Shown here one piece after another: positions 34,988-46,900 of a DNA stretch of 64,000 nt (its first letter is position 1; every line of letters starts with the position of its first letter). Origin of the DNA: Pelecanus crispus. Its lineage: Eukaryota; Chordata; Aves; Pelecaniformes; Pelecanidae. The notes below the pieces were generated by a model, which was not told the DNA's origin, made no database searches, and saw only the letters and a program-made list of their open reading frames with translations. The stretch lies in assembly GCF_030463565.1 (NCBI RefSeq), contig NC_134662.1, positions 2,170,001 through 2,234,000 of the forward strand. The letters are read 5' to 3'. Both the position numbers and the translations under genes were made by a program.

Positions 34988-37900
34988 GTGAGAAGGGTCA
35001 TCTTCTGTCCTCGCTATAACGACTTGTGAGGGATTGCCCTGGCATCCACCTCCTGCAGCAGGAGGAGCCGGCACGTGCCTGTGACCATCAGCACCAAGGG
35101 TGCTGACCTGTGCGGTGTTGAAGCGTTGCACATTGCAGGTGGCCCTTGCTTCCTTTGCAGAGTTTCCTTTTCCTCAGCCCCTTCGCACTGGGCTTGATCT
35201 TTCAAAGCCCATCGCAGCCCGAAGGACTGATTGCAGAGGTGTTTCCTGTCTCCTCCCCACACCTATCGCTCTTTGGGTTCGTCAGGGAGAGCGTTACAGT
35301 TCAGTCCTGTCTGTTGGAAGTGGTGGTGGCCCGCGCAGGCCCGGGTGTGCCCCCCAGCCCAGGAACACTCAGTGGGTGACGTTTCACGAGATGCCGCTGT
35401 GTGCTCACCAGATCTCGCCCCACTTGTGCACGGGGTGCTGCCCTCCCGCGGGAGAGTGGGGGCCTGTGGGGTGTTCGCTCTGCTGGGGCGAGCGTCTGGG
35501 GAAGAGAGTCTGTATTTTATCCCGGGTAAGTTCTCCGGTTGTTTTGGAGACTCCTAAAATTTTATGCAGGGGAGAGAGAAAGGGCTGAATAAAACCCAAG
35601 CACCTTCCATGGTCACTTTCCGTTTTGAACCAAGTTTATCAGGAACTGATTCAAGCAAACTCATTTAGAGGATGGGTAGGCTGCTCCTCTCCCAAGGCCT
35701 TGGTGTGCCCCGGGAGGCTTTCAGCAAGCTGTTAACTCTTCGGTTGGCATCAGGCAGCTGGGAGAGGCCTGGCAGCGCCAGGCACCGCTGTGCCAGCAGC
35801 GCAGTCTGGATGTCTCCAGGAATGCGCGCTGGACGCGTTGATGGAGTCTCTGCCAGGCGGAGCGTCGGCCTTGGCTGCGAGTGCTTTGGGAAAGGGCTTG
35901 TGCCCTAGGAAGAGGGAAGGGAGCCGGTCCCCAGAGGAGGCTGGGATCCTGTGACAGCCGTAGGCCTTGTTGCTCCATGGTATTTTAAGTAGTGCCTTTT
36001 CAAACCAAGCTCTGAGCTAAACCTGCAGTAAACGTGGTCATCTCGGCAGGCTGCTTGCGTGCAAAGGGAGCAGGAGGTGGGAGGCTGGCGGGAGGTGCTG
36101 CTGGCAGCCCCGGCTCGGGCACCCGTGCGGAGGGTGGGGTGAGTTTACCCACCTCGCTGTGCCGCCTCTGTCTGTGGGGAGTTAATGTTAGCTCTTCCCA
36201 GCATGACAGACTGGCTGGTGCCAGGCTAAACCGTCCTGTTCCTGAACTCCCTGATGGGATTGCCGCTTAATTGCAGAGCTTGGGAAAGTGCTCTGTTTAA
36301 AATCCAGCCAAGTGGCTCCCGCGTTCAGCAGCGGAGGGTCTGTCTCTCCCGGTGTCGTGAAGAGCTCCGATCCTTCCTCCAGACCCAGGTATTGTGGAAG
36401 GACAGGTATTTAGGGATTGTGCCACAGCAGCTGCTCCTTTCACTGCCCGGGTGGATCTGGATGCCCCTGGGGACGCTGCAGCTCCTGCTGCCGGTGCCTC
36501 CCTGCAGGGCTGGTGGGGAGGGGGTGGACGGAGGGCTCCGAGCTGTGCAGGGTCACATCCTTCCACCTCCTTTCCCCTGCTTGCCAGTGAACGTCCCACA
36601 GCGCGTGCGTGCTTCTGGGTAAGCTATCTTCCAAGATCCTGCTCTGGGCAGGGGTCTGAAACAACTGGGGCTGTGGCTGTTGGCTTTGTGCTCAGCGCTG
36701 GGGGTCGGCGTGACCCCCTGCCTTGGCCTCCCCCTCGCTTTTTGGGGTCAGTGCTGAGGTGGATATGAGTCTCACGCAGGACCAAGGAGTGTCTGTGAAA
36801 CTGGCAGTCCGGGTTGCTCAGAGCGGAGCTGCTGCAGGGACCTGGGAGCAGTTGGGCTCAGTTTGCTCGTGGCTGAAGGGACAAGCAGTGAGCTCTTGCT
36901 CTGGGGCTCTGCAGCGGTCGATTCTCGCTGGGAGAGTTTGTCCTTGCCACCAGCAAGAAAAGCTTCTAGTCCCTTCACGTGGTTGTCCTGCCCAGTAACA
37001 CCCTTTACTGCTCGGTCATAACATGGTAGAGGCCTGAGCACAACATCTCGTCACAGCAGTGGAAGCCACAGCTATGTGGCTTTTCTCCTAAAATCGCATC
37101 TCTCTTCCTTAGGTGTGTGCCTCTGAGCTGTGTCAGGGCTCAGGAATGCTTTCAGGACTTCACAAAAGTAGGGATTCCTCCAACTGCAGATGAGTGGCAA
37201 GGGACCAGAGGGATCCTGCTGTGAAGTTGGTGGCACGAGCAGGGATGCTCCCCAGCTGTTGCTGGACACAGTTTTCCCCTGGGAATGGAGTTTTCGGTCC
37301 TTGAGGCAGGCTGGTTGCAGAGGCCAAAGTGTGGCTCAGTGTTTAAAAGCTTCCAACTCTTCTTTGGACTTTTTCCTTTTATTAAAAAAAAAAAGCCAGT
37401 GGAACTTGCAAAAACACGCAGTGGTGGGGGATGGAGGGAGGTGAAGTTGTCTTCCTGAAACAGGTAACGCTTTGCCCAGTTTCACCAGCGTGCCGAGGGG
37501 TGGGTGCTGATCTGTCCTTCTGGGTGCCTCAGCTCAGCTGCCCCAGATCAAGACAAGGGTCCTCCCAGGTATGGAGGTGTCCAAAATCAGAAGCCATTTG
37601 TTTAAAAGTAAAATTTAAAAAAAATTGGCATAAGGCATTTGCGGGAAGCCAGAAGGGGAACGACTCGGGCAGGAGTTCCTGGCTGCCAGAGCCGTGCTTG
37701 GATCCCGCCGCTCCGTGTTCACGCTGGCCTTGGCACCCTGGGCACTGGGCAGATGCGGAGCCGGTCCCTGTCCCGTCAGGCGGCGCTGCCGGCCCATCCC
37801 TCGCTGTCTGGGCACGGCTGGAGAGCAGGCGGGGGAGCCCAGCAGGGCGGCTGCCCCAGCCCCGTGGCGCATGGGGTTTGGGGGAGCTGCGTGGGGATTA

Positions 37901-40900
37901 GCGAGGGGCAGGTTTAGAATCATCGAATCGTTTAGGTTGGAAAAGACCTTTAAGATCATCCAGTCCAACCATTAACCTACACTACCAAGTCTACTCTAAG
38001 CCAATCAAGGGTAGACTAGACTAAACCATGTCCCAGAGTGCCACCTCTGCCCATTTTTTGAACACTTCCAGGGATGGGGACTCCACCACCTCTCTGGGCA
38101 GCCTGTTCCAATGCTTGACCACCCTTTCCGTAAAGAAATTTTTCCTAATTTCCAACCTAAACCTCCCCTGGCGCAGCTTGAGCCCATTTCCTCTCGTCCT
38201 ATTGCTAACTACATGGGAGAAGAGCCCAACACCCACCTCACTGCCCCCTCCTTTCAGGCAGCTGTAGAGAGCGATCAGGTCTCCCCTCAGCCTCCTCTTC
38301 TCCAGGCTAAACAATCCCAGTTCCCTCAGCCGCTCCTCATCCGCTGTTTAGGTGGTGCAGGTCCTGGATCCTGTTGCCTCCTGGTCCCCCCATCCTCGTG
38401 CTTCACCCTGGGCAGGGCACCGTCCCCCTGCCAGCCTGCAGCTGCGGACGAGTGCCAGCCCAGCTCCTCCCGGGCCTTTCCAAATGCAGCCCTGGGCAGC
38501 ACCCGCTGCCTGCAGCTCCCTGAGCTTCCCCCCGCCCTGGCTGGGCAGCACCCCTTCCCACCTGCAGCCGGCCCGCCTCGGGGCCAGGGCTGCACGCTGC
38601 CCACTGAAGCACGAGGCAGGAGGAAGCTGGTCGCAGCGGGGGTGACCGGAGTGTGGCCGGTGGCTCGCGTGCCCTGGCACTGGGCTACGGCCGAGCGGCG
38701 GGAGCCTGCAGCCCGCTGCCTGCGCCAGCTTCCTGCGCCCCTGGGAGCGAGGCCAGCGGGTGCTGCTCGCGGCGAGGGTTTGCCGGAGTGGGCCCCTCTT
38801 AGCAGCTCCTCGGTGGTGCTTTGGCGGGGGCTGGGATAGGGGGAGAGGAGGAAAACCCAGACATTAACCAGCAAGGTCAAAAATGAGCCTAAAGCACCTG
38901 GATGGTATGCAGGCCCCCTTCCCTGAGCTCTGCCTGGTGCTGGGCCGCCTCGGAGCCGTGCTTTGGAGCCAGGAGCTGCTCTTTGTCCTGCTGGGCTGCC
39001 TGGGCAGGGGGGTCCCAGCCAGCCCCCTCCTCAGCCTGGCCCGAGGCCGGTGCTCCGGCGAGGCTGCGCTGCGGGGCTGTGCTGGGGCAGCCTCAGCCCG
39101 GGAGCGGGGATGGATGGGGACCCGGCAGAGGCTGCTGCTTCTGTTCTTCCTGCAATAAACTTCTGCAGATGCGCTTTTTGCTGCTTTGCTGTGCTCACCC
39201 CTCTCCCCCAGCCCGGTGCGTTCATTTCTGATGGCACCTCGGAAACACAGCGGCTGTTTTCCTTCAAAATTAAAAGCTGGAAATTAACTTATTTTTAAAA
39301 AGTAAAACCGGCATTTTGAAGGGAAGAAAACGGGGGTTGGATCCTTGTGCGGTGTATGAGCCAGCAGCGGGTCACTACTACAGCTGGGCTGGGGCCATGT
39401 CCCAGCTGAACGGTCACGTGCGAGTGCTGGGGCCGTTCCCAAGCTCTCTTGAGCTGTGGCTCTCACCCCTGGCCTGCAGCCTCCCGGGTATTCGCAGCGG
39501 GGTTGCTTCTCGGGGGCCACAAAAGGTGCCTTCGGAAAAGGCGGGCTGGGGTCAGCGCGCTGCACGTGACGCCCTTCTGTCCTGGGCTCCGCGCAGACCT
39601 CTGTACACGCGCGCGCGTGGCGAAGCGCTCGGCCAGCTCTCAAAGGTGGCTTGGCTGTCGGAGCCGCAGACCCACCACGTGCCGGAGGCTCCCTGGGCAT
39701 CTTCGGAGCAGGCTGTGGGAGAGGAGAGCCCGCGCACTGACTGCTCCTCTTGCCTCCCTTGCTAATGGCTCACGCTTGTTTTTCCTCTTGGTCTTTCAGA
39801 GCCTCTTCTAGAGGAAGGTCAAAGTCTAAAATAACTTTTTTTTTCCCCCCGATGGTATTAAAACCCAATGCTCCAAGAAACTGTCATTACTTGGACTGAT
39901 GCAGCTTGCGTTGCCGGGGCTGCGGTGCTCGCGATGCTGGGCCGGTGCCCGGCTGCCTTCGCGCAGAGCTGCCTTCTCCCGCGCCGCTCGACTGCATCGC
40001 CTGGGGACTGGAGAAGCTGGTCCCGGTGCCTGGGTGCGACTCGGGGCCATCAGTGCGGTGCTGTGCCCCGTGTGCCGTGCCACGACCGCGGGGCAGCGCC
40101 GGGTGGAGGGGCTAGCGCGGGGGGAGCCGGTTGGATGCGGAGCCGGTTGGGAGCCCGGCGCGGAGCCCGGCTCCTCCGGGGCCGCGGTGATGTGCAGGAG
40201 CAGGTGCCGGGCCCCACCGCTGCCAGATTCGCCTTCGGGACGGGGACGAGGCCGGTGTTAGCGCAGGGTTAAGAGAAAGCCACGTTAAATGCGATACGGA
40301 GCCCGGCTCTGGCCGCCTCCCTGGCTGGCTTTGCCTGGGCTCTGATGGACGCGCCGTGTCTTGCAGGTGCTGGCAGCTGGATTCCGAGGGCTGCCAGCAC
40401 TGCGCTGGGCAAAGGCCTCTTTGCAAAGGCAAATATTTGCTTTCTGCTGCCCATCTTCCTGCTTTTCTCTCTCTTTTTTTTTTTTTTCTCTTTCAAAAGC
40501 ACATTTTCTTCTGTGAATCCTGCAGTGCTGCCTGCTGGAGTCGTCCCCTGGGGCGATCGTGGACTCCGACACATTTTAGGTGTTACAGTTATCATGGATA
40601 GCGAGTGCTTGGCAGAGCAGGGGGCACGGGGGCAGCCACGGGAGCTGCTCCAGGAGATGGAGTGGGAAGTTCCCCGGCATGGGCCAGGCCTTGCCAGGGG
40701 AAGGACCCCACAGCCCTGCCTCCTTGCTCTTTCGCTTTTGCTTTCCTGTCTTTTTTCTTTTCTCATGATAGGCCGGTTCTGCTCTTCGCACCTTTTTTTT
40801 TTTATCGGGGAAGAGGATGGTGGTGGTTAGACAGTAGCAATGGTCTGCGCTCTCTCTGCGCCTCCACCTTCTCTATCAGCTTTGTCCAAGCCCACCGAGC

Positions 40901-43900
40901 ATTACAGGAAGGGATGAACCATGGGGGTATCAAACGATTTGAACTCATTTCTCGGGCTGGGAGAGGGCTGCCTGCTCCCAGAGCGTTTTTCCAGGTAGCT
41001 TTTTGTGCCAGCGAGCCGTGGGGGGCCGGCATGGTGGGAACAGGACAGATGCCCCGTGACAGGGTCGGGGGTGGCCCTCGCCAAGCACAGCCGTGCCGGG
41101 GATGCTCCTGCCTCCTTCCCTTCTCCCTCCCTGCGGTGCTGGGCTGGTTTTGCAGTGCCCCTCTGGCAGGGTGGCAGGTATCCTGCCATGGGTTTTGTTT
41201 TTTTCCCCCCTTCTTCAGACCCAGCCTAACGTCAGGGAAAAATCCAGCTGTGAGTTTTCTGGTTGCATGTTACTGCCCTGAAGGCACCAGTGATTTTTTT
41301 GGGCTGAGCTGTACAGCCCTGAGGCCGGAGCCCGCGGGGACCCGGTGCCATTGTCGCAGGCAGGGCCGTGCCTGCCCGGCTGGGCTCTGCCTGACCCTGC
41401 GTCCCGTCCCGGCCGGCGCGTGAGGCTGTTTTGCTCTCCCTTGTGATTGTTTGCAAAACAGAGAGGTGCGGGTGCCTGGAAGATAAGCTGCCCGCACGCG
41501 CTTCTCCTCCCTGCCGGCTCGCTGCCTCCTCTCTCCGTTAAGTCGTTGGGAGGGGACTGCACTGAGGTCCATCAGGGTTTCAGTTCTTCCCTGCCCCAGT
41601 CAAGTTCCCAAGGAACTGAGGGTTTCCTTGAGCTCTCTGGAGCCATGCCTGGGTCTGGGGGATGTCCCACCTCCTCCCTAGGAAATGTCGGTCCGCGGTG
41701 GGCCAGAGAGCCTGGGTCTGGCACACGCTCATGTAAACCAGACGTTTCTCCCTCCCTAATCACCGACTTCCTAACCGCTGTGAAAGGATTTGGTTTTGCA
41801 GAGGCAGGAGACAAAGTGGCTTGGTGGAGGTCCCCTGGGATGGGAGAGGGGCAGCGAGGCAGCAGGATTGAGCCCCTCCTTGGCTGCAGAGCCTGTCCCT
41901 GGGAGGAGCTGCTCCATTAATATCTCCCATTCATCCCTCTTCCTGTAATCCTGCCGCTGACTCTGGCGCTCAGCAGCTGGCTCTGATGTCACCCGGCAAG
42001 GATTTATTGCTGCTTCAGGTGGAGAGCAGCAGTCGGAGCAGATGAAATCTTATGCCAGGAGGAGCTTGTTCCCTGAGCAAATTGCTTGGAGAAAATCCGA
42101 GGAGACAGATGCAGCTCCATCAGATACGCACATGCCAGGCAGCGGGATCGCCTGTCTGCTGGCTCTGCGTGCCGTGGAAGGGGACCTGCTGCAGTTAACT
42201 CCCATCTCCCCGGTGTCCTGGAGGGCTCTGGCAGAGGCGCACTTGGATATTTTTTGGAAACCTCTTTAATCTTTGCCTTCATGGACCTGGGGCAGAGGTT
42301 GTACTGATGCTTCCCGGGTGAAGCACCTTCCTCATGCCCTCCCGGCTCTCTGGGGTGAGCGGGGTGATGTGCAGACACCGTTACTTCAACCTTTCTGTGG
42401 TTATGGGTGTGAAAACTCTTGTGAAGGTGCTGAGCTCTCTAGGAAGTCATTTACAGGGTTTTGGGGTGGCATGGCTGCCCTTTCAGCGATCCTGGGCACT
42501 TGGAGGCAGTCGTCTGGCTGTTCCCGCAGCACATCGGTGCCGGCAGCTCCTTCCTCTGGGCCGTGCTGTGGGTCTGCTCCTGCCTTCCGCTGCACCCTCG
42601 GGGGGGTGGGAGCATCCCGAAGGACGAGGTTGAGCCGCACGTGTGCGCGCGCGCGATCCCCAGGAGTGACCCCAGCCCTGGGGAAGGGATTTCCACCTAC
42701 CTGCGGCATCTTTGAACCGCTGCCAGCTGCAATGCCTCGAGCTGCCCCAGTGCTCGTGGGGGTCCTTCCTCCCTGCCACCCTCTGCGTGGTCCCAACTCT
42801 GGACAGCCCTCCCAGAGCAGGCGGCCCCTTTCCAGGCAGGGATGTGGCTGGGAGAAACAACAAGCCCTAGCCTTGCTCCTGCCTTGCCAGTCACATCCCT
42901 GCAGGCCTGGACTGGGATGCTGCCCCTCCCAGCAGGCTTGGCTCCAGCCCCCCAGCAGCCTGCCCGTCCCAGAGGAATCCATGTACCCCATCTGGGGGTA
43001 ATTAACAGGCAGGGTAATTAACAGGCGTGTTGCGACTCCCCACAGTAGGTTCCTGCTCCTGCTCGTGCCTCGAGGCCTGTTTATGTGTTGTGGGAGCCAC
43101 CGAACCTGTTCGGGATGTTGTGCAGCCCAGGAGCCCTCAGGGGACCGCGGCGGGTGTGAAGCGGGGTTAGTGCAAAGGCTCACTTGCTTTCAATTCCCTT
43201 TTTCATGTCTCTCCCTGCAGGAAAGAACCTCTACACGAATGAATACGTAGCTATCAAATTGGTGAGTCCCTCGGTGGTCAGGGCGGTGATGTTCAGGCCG
43301 CCTGGGAAGGAGAACGTTCGCCCTCCCCAGGCTGCTAGAGTGGGTCGAGCGGGGTGGGCTGCGATAGGCGATGGATGGGTGGCTGCGCGGGGAGCTGTGC
43401 TCGCTGCTAGGAATTGAGGGCAGGCAAAGCAACACACGTCATTGCAGGTGGGGTGATCCGGGCCCAGGGAGAGAGGAGCTGGGTCTTCACTTCTCCAGGA
43501 CCTCGCTGTGGCCTGTGCTGCGCTCAGCCAGTGCCGGCGGCAGAGACCTCCAGGACAGGGTGGTCCCCACTGGTAGCTGCTCCCATTAATGTCTACCCCA
43601 GCACCCAGATCTCTCTGGAGGGGGTGGATCTGGCTCCCTTGTGGGCTGGTTTTCTCTCATTGTCCCTTGAAGCTTCATCTCCATTTTATACTATTTTTTC
43701 TCAACCCCCACATGCTCTCAGTCCAGCTGCTGCGAGCACATGAAGGAGATGTCTGACACGCAGACCTCCCTAACATCCTGCTCCCTACAACAGCCTTAAC
43801 CGTTCTCCTTCTCTCCTCCAAGGAACCCATAAAATCCCGGGCCCCCCAGCTGCACCTGGAGTATCGGTTCTACAAACAGCTCGGCAATGCAGGTATGGGG

Positions 43901-46900
43901 CTGGGCTGACCTGCCACGGGGAGCCGGCCGCCCAGGCGACACGGCTAGGAAAGGGAGGCTTCCTATAAATGTGACTCTGCAGATTCGCTCCCTGGCATGA
44001 GCGACTCCTGCCCATCTGCTCAGCTGCGAGAGGCCGATTTTACACAGAGCCGCGTCTAATCTTTGATCCCTTTTTATTTAGTTCTTTCCTCCCACCTCCC
44101 ACGCAGCAGTCAAGAATGCAGATGGAGCTGCCTCCTTCGCCCTCCTGCCAAGAGCAGAGCCGGGCTGGCTGTGGCACGGAGGGAGGGCAGTGCAGAGGCA
44201 TCCCCCAATTTGCAGCCCTCTGTCCTGGCTCCGGCAATTGCATGGCCGTGACAGCACGGCCATGTGCTGCTCAGCCCTGTTGCAACCCCTGACAGCCCCT
44301 GCTCCGTCTCTTGCAGAAGGAATTCCTCAGGTTTACTACTTTGGCCCCTGCGGGAAGTACAACGCCATGGTGTTGGAGCTGCTAGGACCCAGCCTAGAAG
44401 ATCTCTTTGATCTGTGTGATCGGACCTTCACGCTCAAGACCGTCCTGATGATCGCGATCCAGCTGGTGAGCACAGCACCTCTGCCTCGCCTGCGGCTCTG
44501 CACGGCTCGGCACGGCTCGGCACGGCTCGGCACGGCCACAGACCGCCCCGGGGGAGCAGGGCGATGCGTGGGCACGGCGGCCAGGCTGTGCGGGGACCCC
44601 ACGGGGAAGGGGAGGGGAAGGGGGGGTGAGCCAGCACCCGGCAGCTGCAGGAGACGCTGGCTGCTGGCACGTCCCAGACCGCCTCCCTCCATACCTCACC
44701 CTCTCCCTGGTGTAGGAGGGCTCTCCCTCACCCCCACGCAGACCCTCTCTGAGCACAGCCGAGCATCTCTTGCTGTGTGGCCGAGATGCAGCCGGACTGA
44801 GGTTGTCTCCCAGAGCTGGAGGAGCTGTTGTGCCCGTCCTTTCCACCCAGGGTGACGTACGGGCTGAGGGGAGTGGGGCTGCTGGCTGGGGGCGAGGCAG
44901 TCGGAACAGAGTTGGGCCTAGGGGAGGAGGGTGCAGGGATGCGTGCGGGACTTACGGTGCGTCTCTGCTGTGGTGCTGACATCTCCTTCTGCCCCCAGAT
45001 CACACGGATGGAGTACGTCCACACCAAAAGCCTGATCTACAGAGACGTCAAGCCAGAGAACTTCCTGGTGGGGCGGCCGGGCAGCAAGCGGCAGCACACC
45101 ATCCACATCATAGATTTTGGCCTGGCCAAAGAGTATATTGACCCCGAGACCAAAAAACACATCCCTTACCGAGAGCACAAGAGCCTGACAGGGACAGCAC
45201 GCTACATGAGCATCAACACCCACCTCGGGAAAGGTGTGTGGGCACCGTGTGGCCAGCCCTGCCTCTGCGGGGACTGGAGGGTGCAAGCTCCCCCCTGCCA
45301 GAGGTGGGCTGGGGACAAGCTGCCTCTCCTGCTCTTCAGCCTGGGACGTTGGCAGGGGACTTGGGGTGCTGCAGGGTCTGGCAGGGACAGGGAAGGCGGC
45401 TGTAGTGGAAACGTGCCCGTGTCTCTTTTTTTCTCCATGCAGAACAAAGCCGCAGGGATGACCTGGAAGCATTAGGGCACATGTTTATGTACTTCCTCCG
45501 CGGGAGCCTCCCTTGGCAAGGCCTCAAGGTAACTGCCAGCTCCCATTGTCCCTGGGCACGGCTACGCTTGGGGTCTGGCTCTGCCCTGGCCTGGGCAGCA
45601 TCAGGGTGTGGGGAGGGCAAAGCTTTGGCCCGCGGGGTGCTGGGGGGTCGGCTCCCCGCCCAATGCAGGGGCTGTTGCTCTGAGCTCTGTGCCAGGCCCG
45701 TGCTGTGCTGCGCGGCTGTAGGTGTCCCCCTCTCTGCGTCCCTCCCGCTTTGCGGGTATCCCAGCTGCTCTCACAGCGGCTGTCCTGGCGCCGCGCTCCC
45801 CAGTGTTTGTCTTCCAGACCTGCCCTGGGCGAGGGGATTCCCTGAGAATGAGCTCTCGCTGTTACCTGGAAAAGGGGGACCAAGAAACTGTTTGTGGTCT
45901 GATGGCACCCAGTGCCTTCCCCGCTCCCGGGGACGTGCCTGGCCCTCGTGCTGACCTTCTCCTTCTCTCTGCCAGGCTGACACGCTAAAGGAGAGGTATC
46001 AGAAGATCGGCGACACCAAAAGAGCCACTCCAGTAGAGGTGCTCTGTGAGAACTTCCCAGGTGAGGGCACTCTGCATGGCCTGGCCCTGGCCCCAGAGCC
46101 CACTGGCCTGGCATCCTGTCCCCCTGCCCCAACTGAGCCCGCTCTGTCCCCGCAGAGGAGATGGCCACGTACTTGCGCTACGTGCGGCGGCTGGATTTCT
46201 TTGAGAAGCCTGACTACGACTACCTGCGGAAGCTCTTCACAGACTTGTTTGAGAGGAACGGTTACGTGTTCGACTACGAATACGACTGGGCAGGGAAGCC
46301 GCTGGTAAGTGGTGAGGGAGCAGGAGCGGGCAGAGGGTGCTGGGCCCCAGGGTGCCCGGGGGCGGAGGGCAGCGTGGTGGGGAGTCAGCGTGGTCTGTGG
46401 CAGCAGCCAGGGAGGATGCAGGTCAGCAGTTGTCCCTGCCACGCATGTCCGTGCCCGAGAGATCAGCTCCACCAGTCCTCACCCGACCCCAGCAGCCAGC
46501 TCCAAGCTGGGGCTGTCGTGCCAATGAGTTAAAGCTGTGATGCTGAAATTTGAGGTTCATGGAGTTAAGGGCAACCCAGCAGTCGAGCTAGCACCTCGCT
46601 TTCTGCCATGGGCACCCTCCATGGGCTCGCTGCAGCCTAACACCAAGCATGGAGCTGCTGGAGCGGGGGTAGGGGCTGGATGTGACCCCAATTCTGGGGT
46701 GTTTTGCATGTTTGGCCAGAGGGTGGATCGGGGGGCGCGGGGTGGGCTGCGGTGCCGCGGCTGATGTTGTCCTTGTTGTGTCCCCAGCCCACCCCCATCG
46801 GCACGATGCACAGCGAGGTGCAGGTGCAGCCCCCGAACAGAGACAAAGCACAGCCACACACCAAACACCAGGTGAGTGGCGGCACTGCCCCGGCCGGGGC

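Larger units (their letters stand above)
34988..43220 (+). other. CSNK1G2: CSNK1G2 intron after coding exon 1
   Basis: An 8.2 kb intron. It holds an inverted CR1 copy (37918-38340), a small open frame ending exactly on an AATAAA (38883-39159), a CpG-richer patch near 39.9-40.25 kb and a short TAATTA-containing duplication near 42.99-43.03 kb. No other exon was recognised. It ends in TCTCTCCCTGCAG. Confidence 0.7.
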
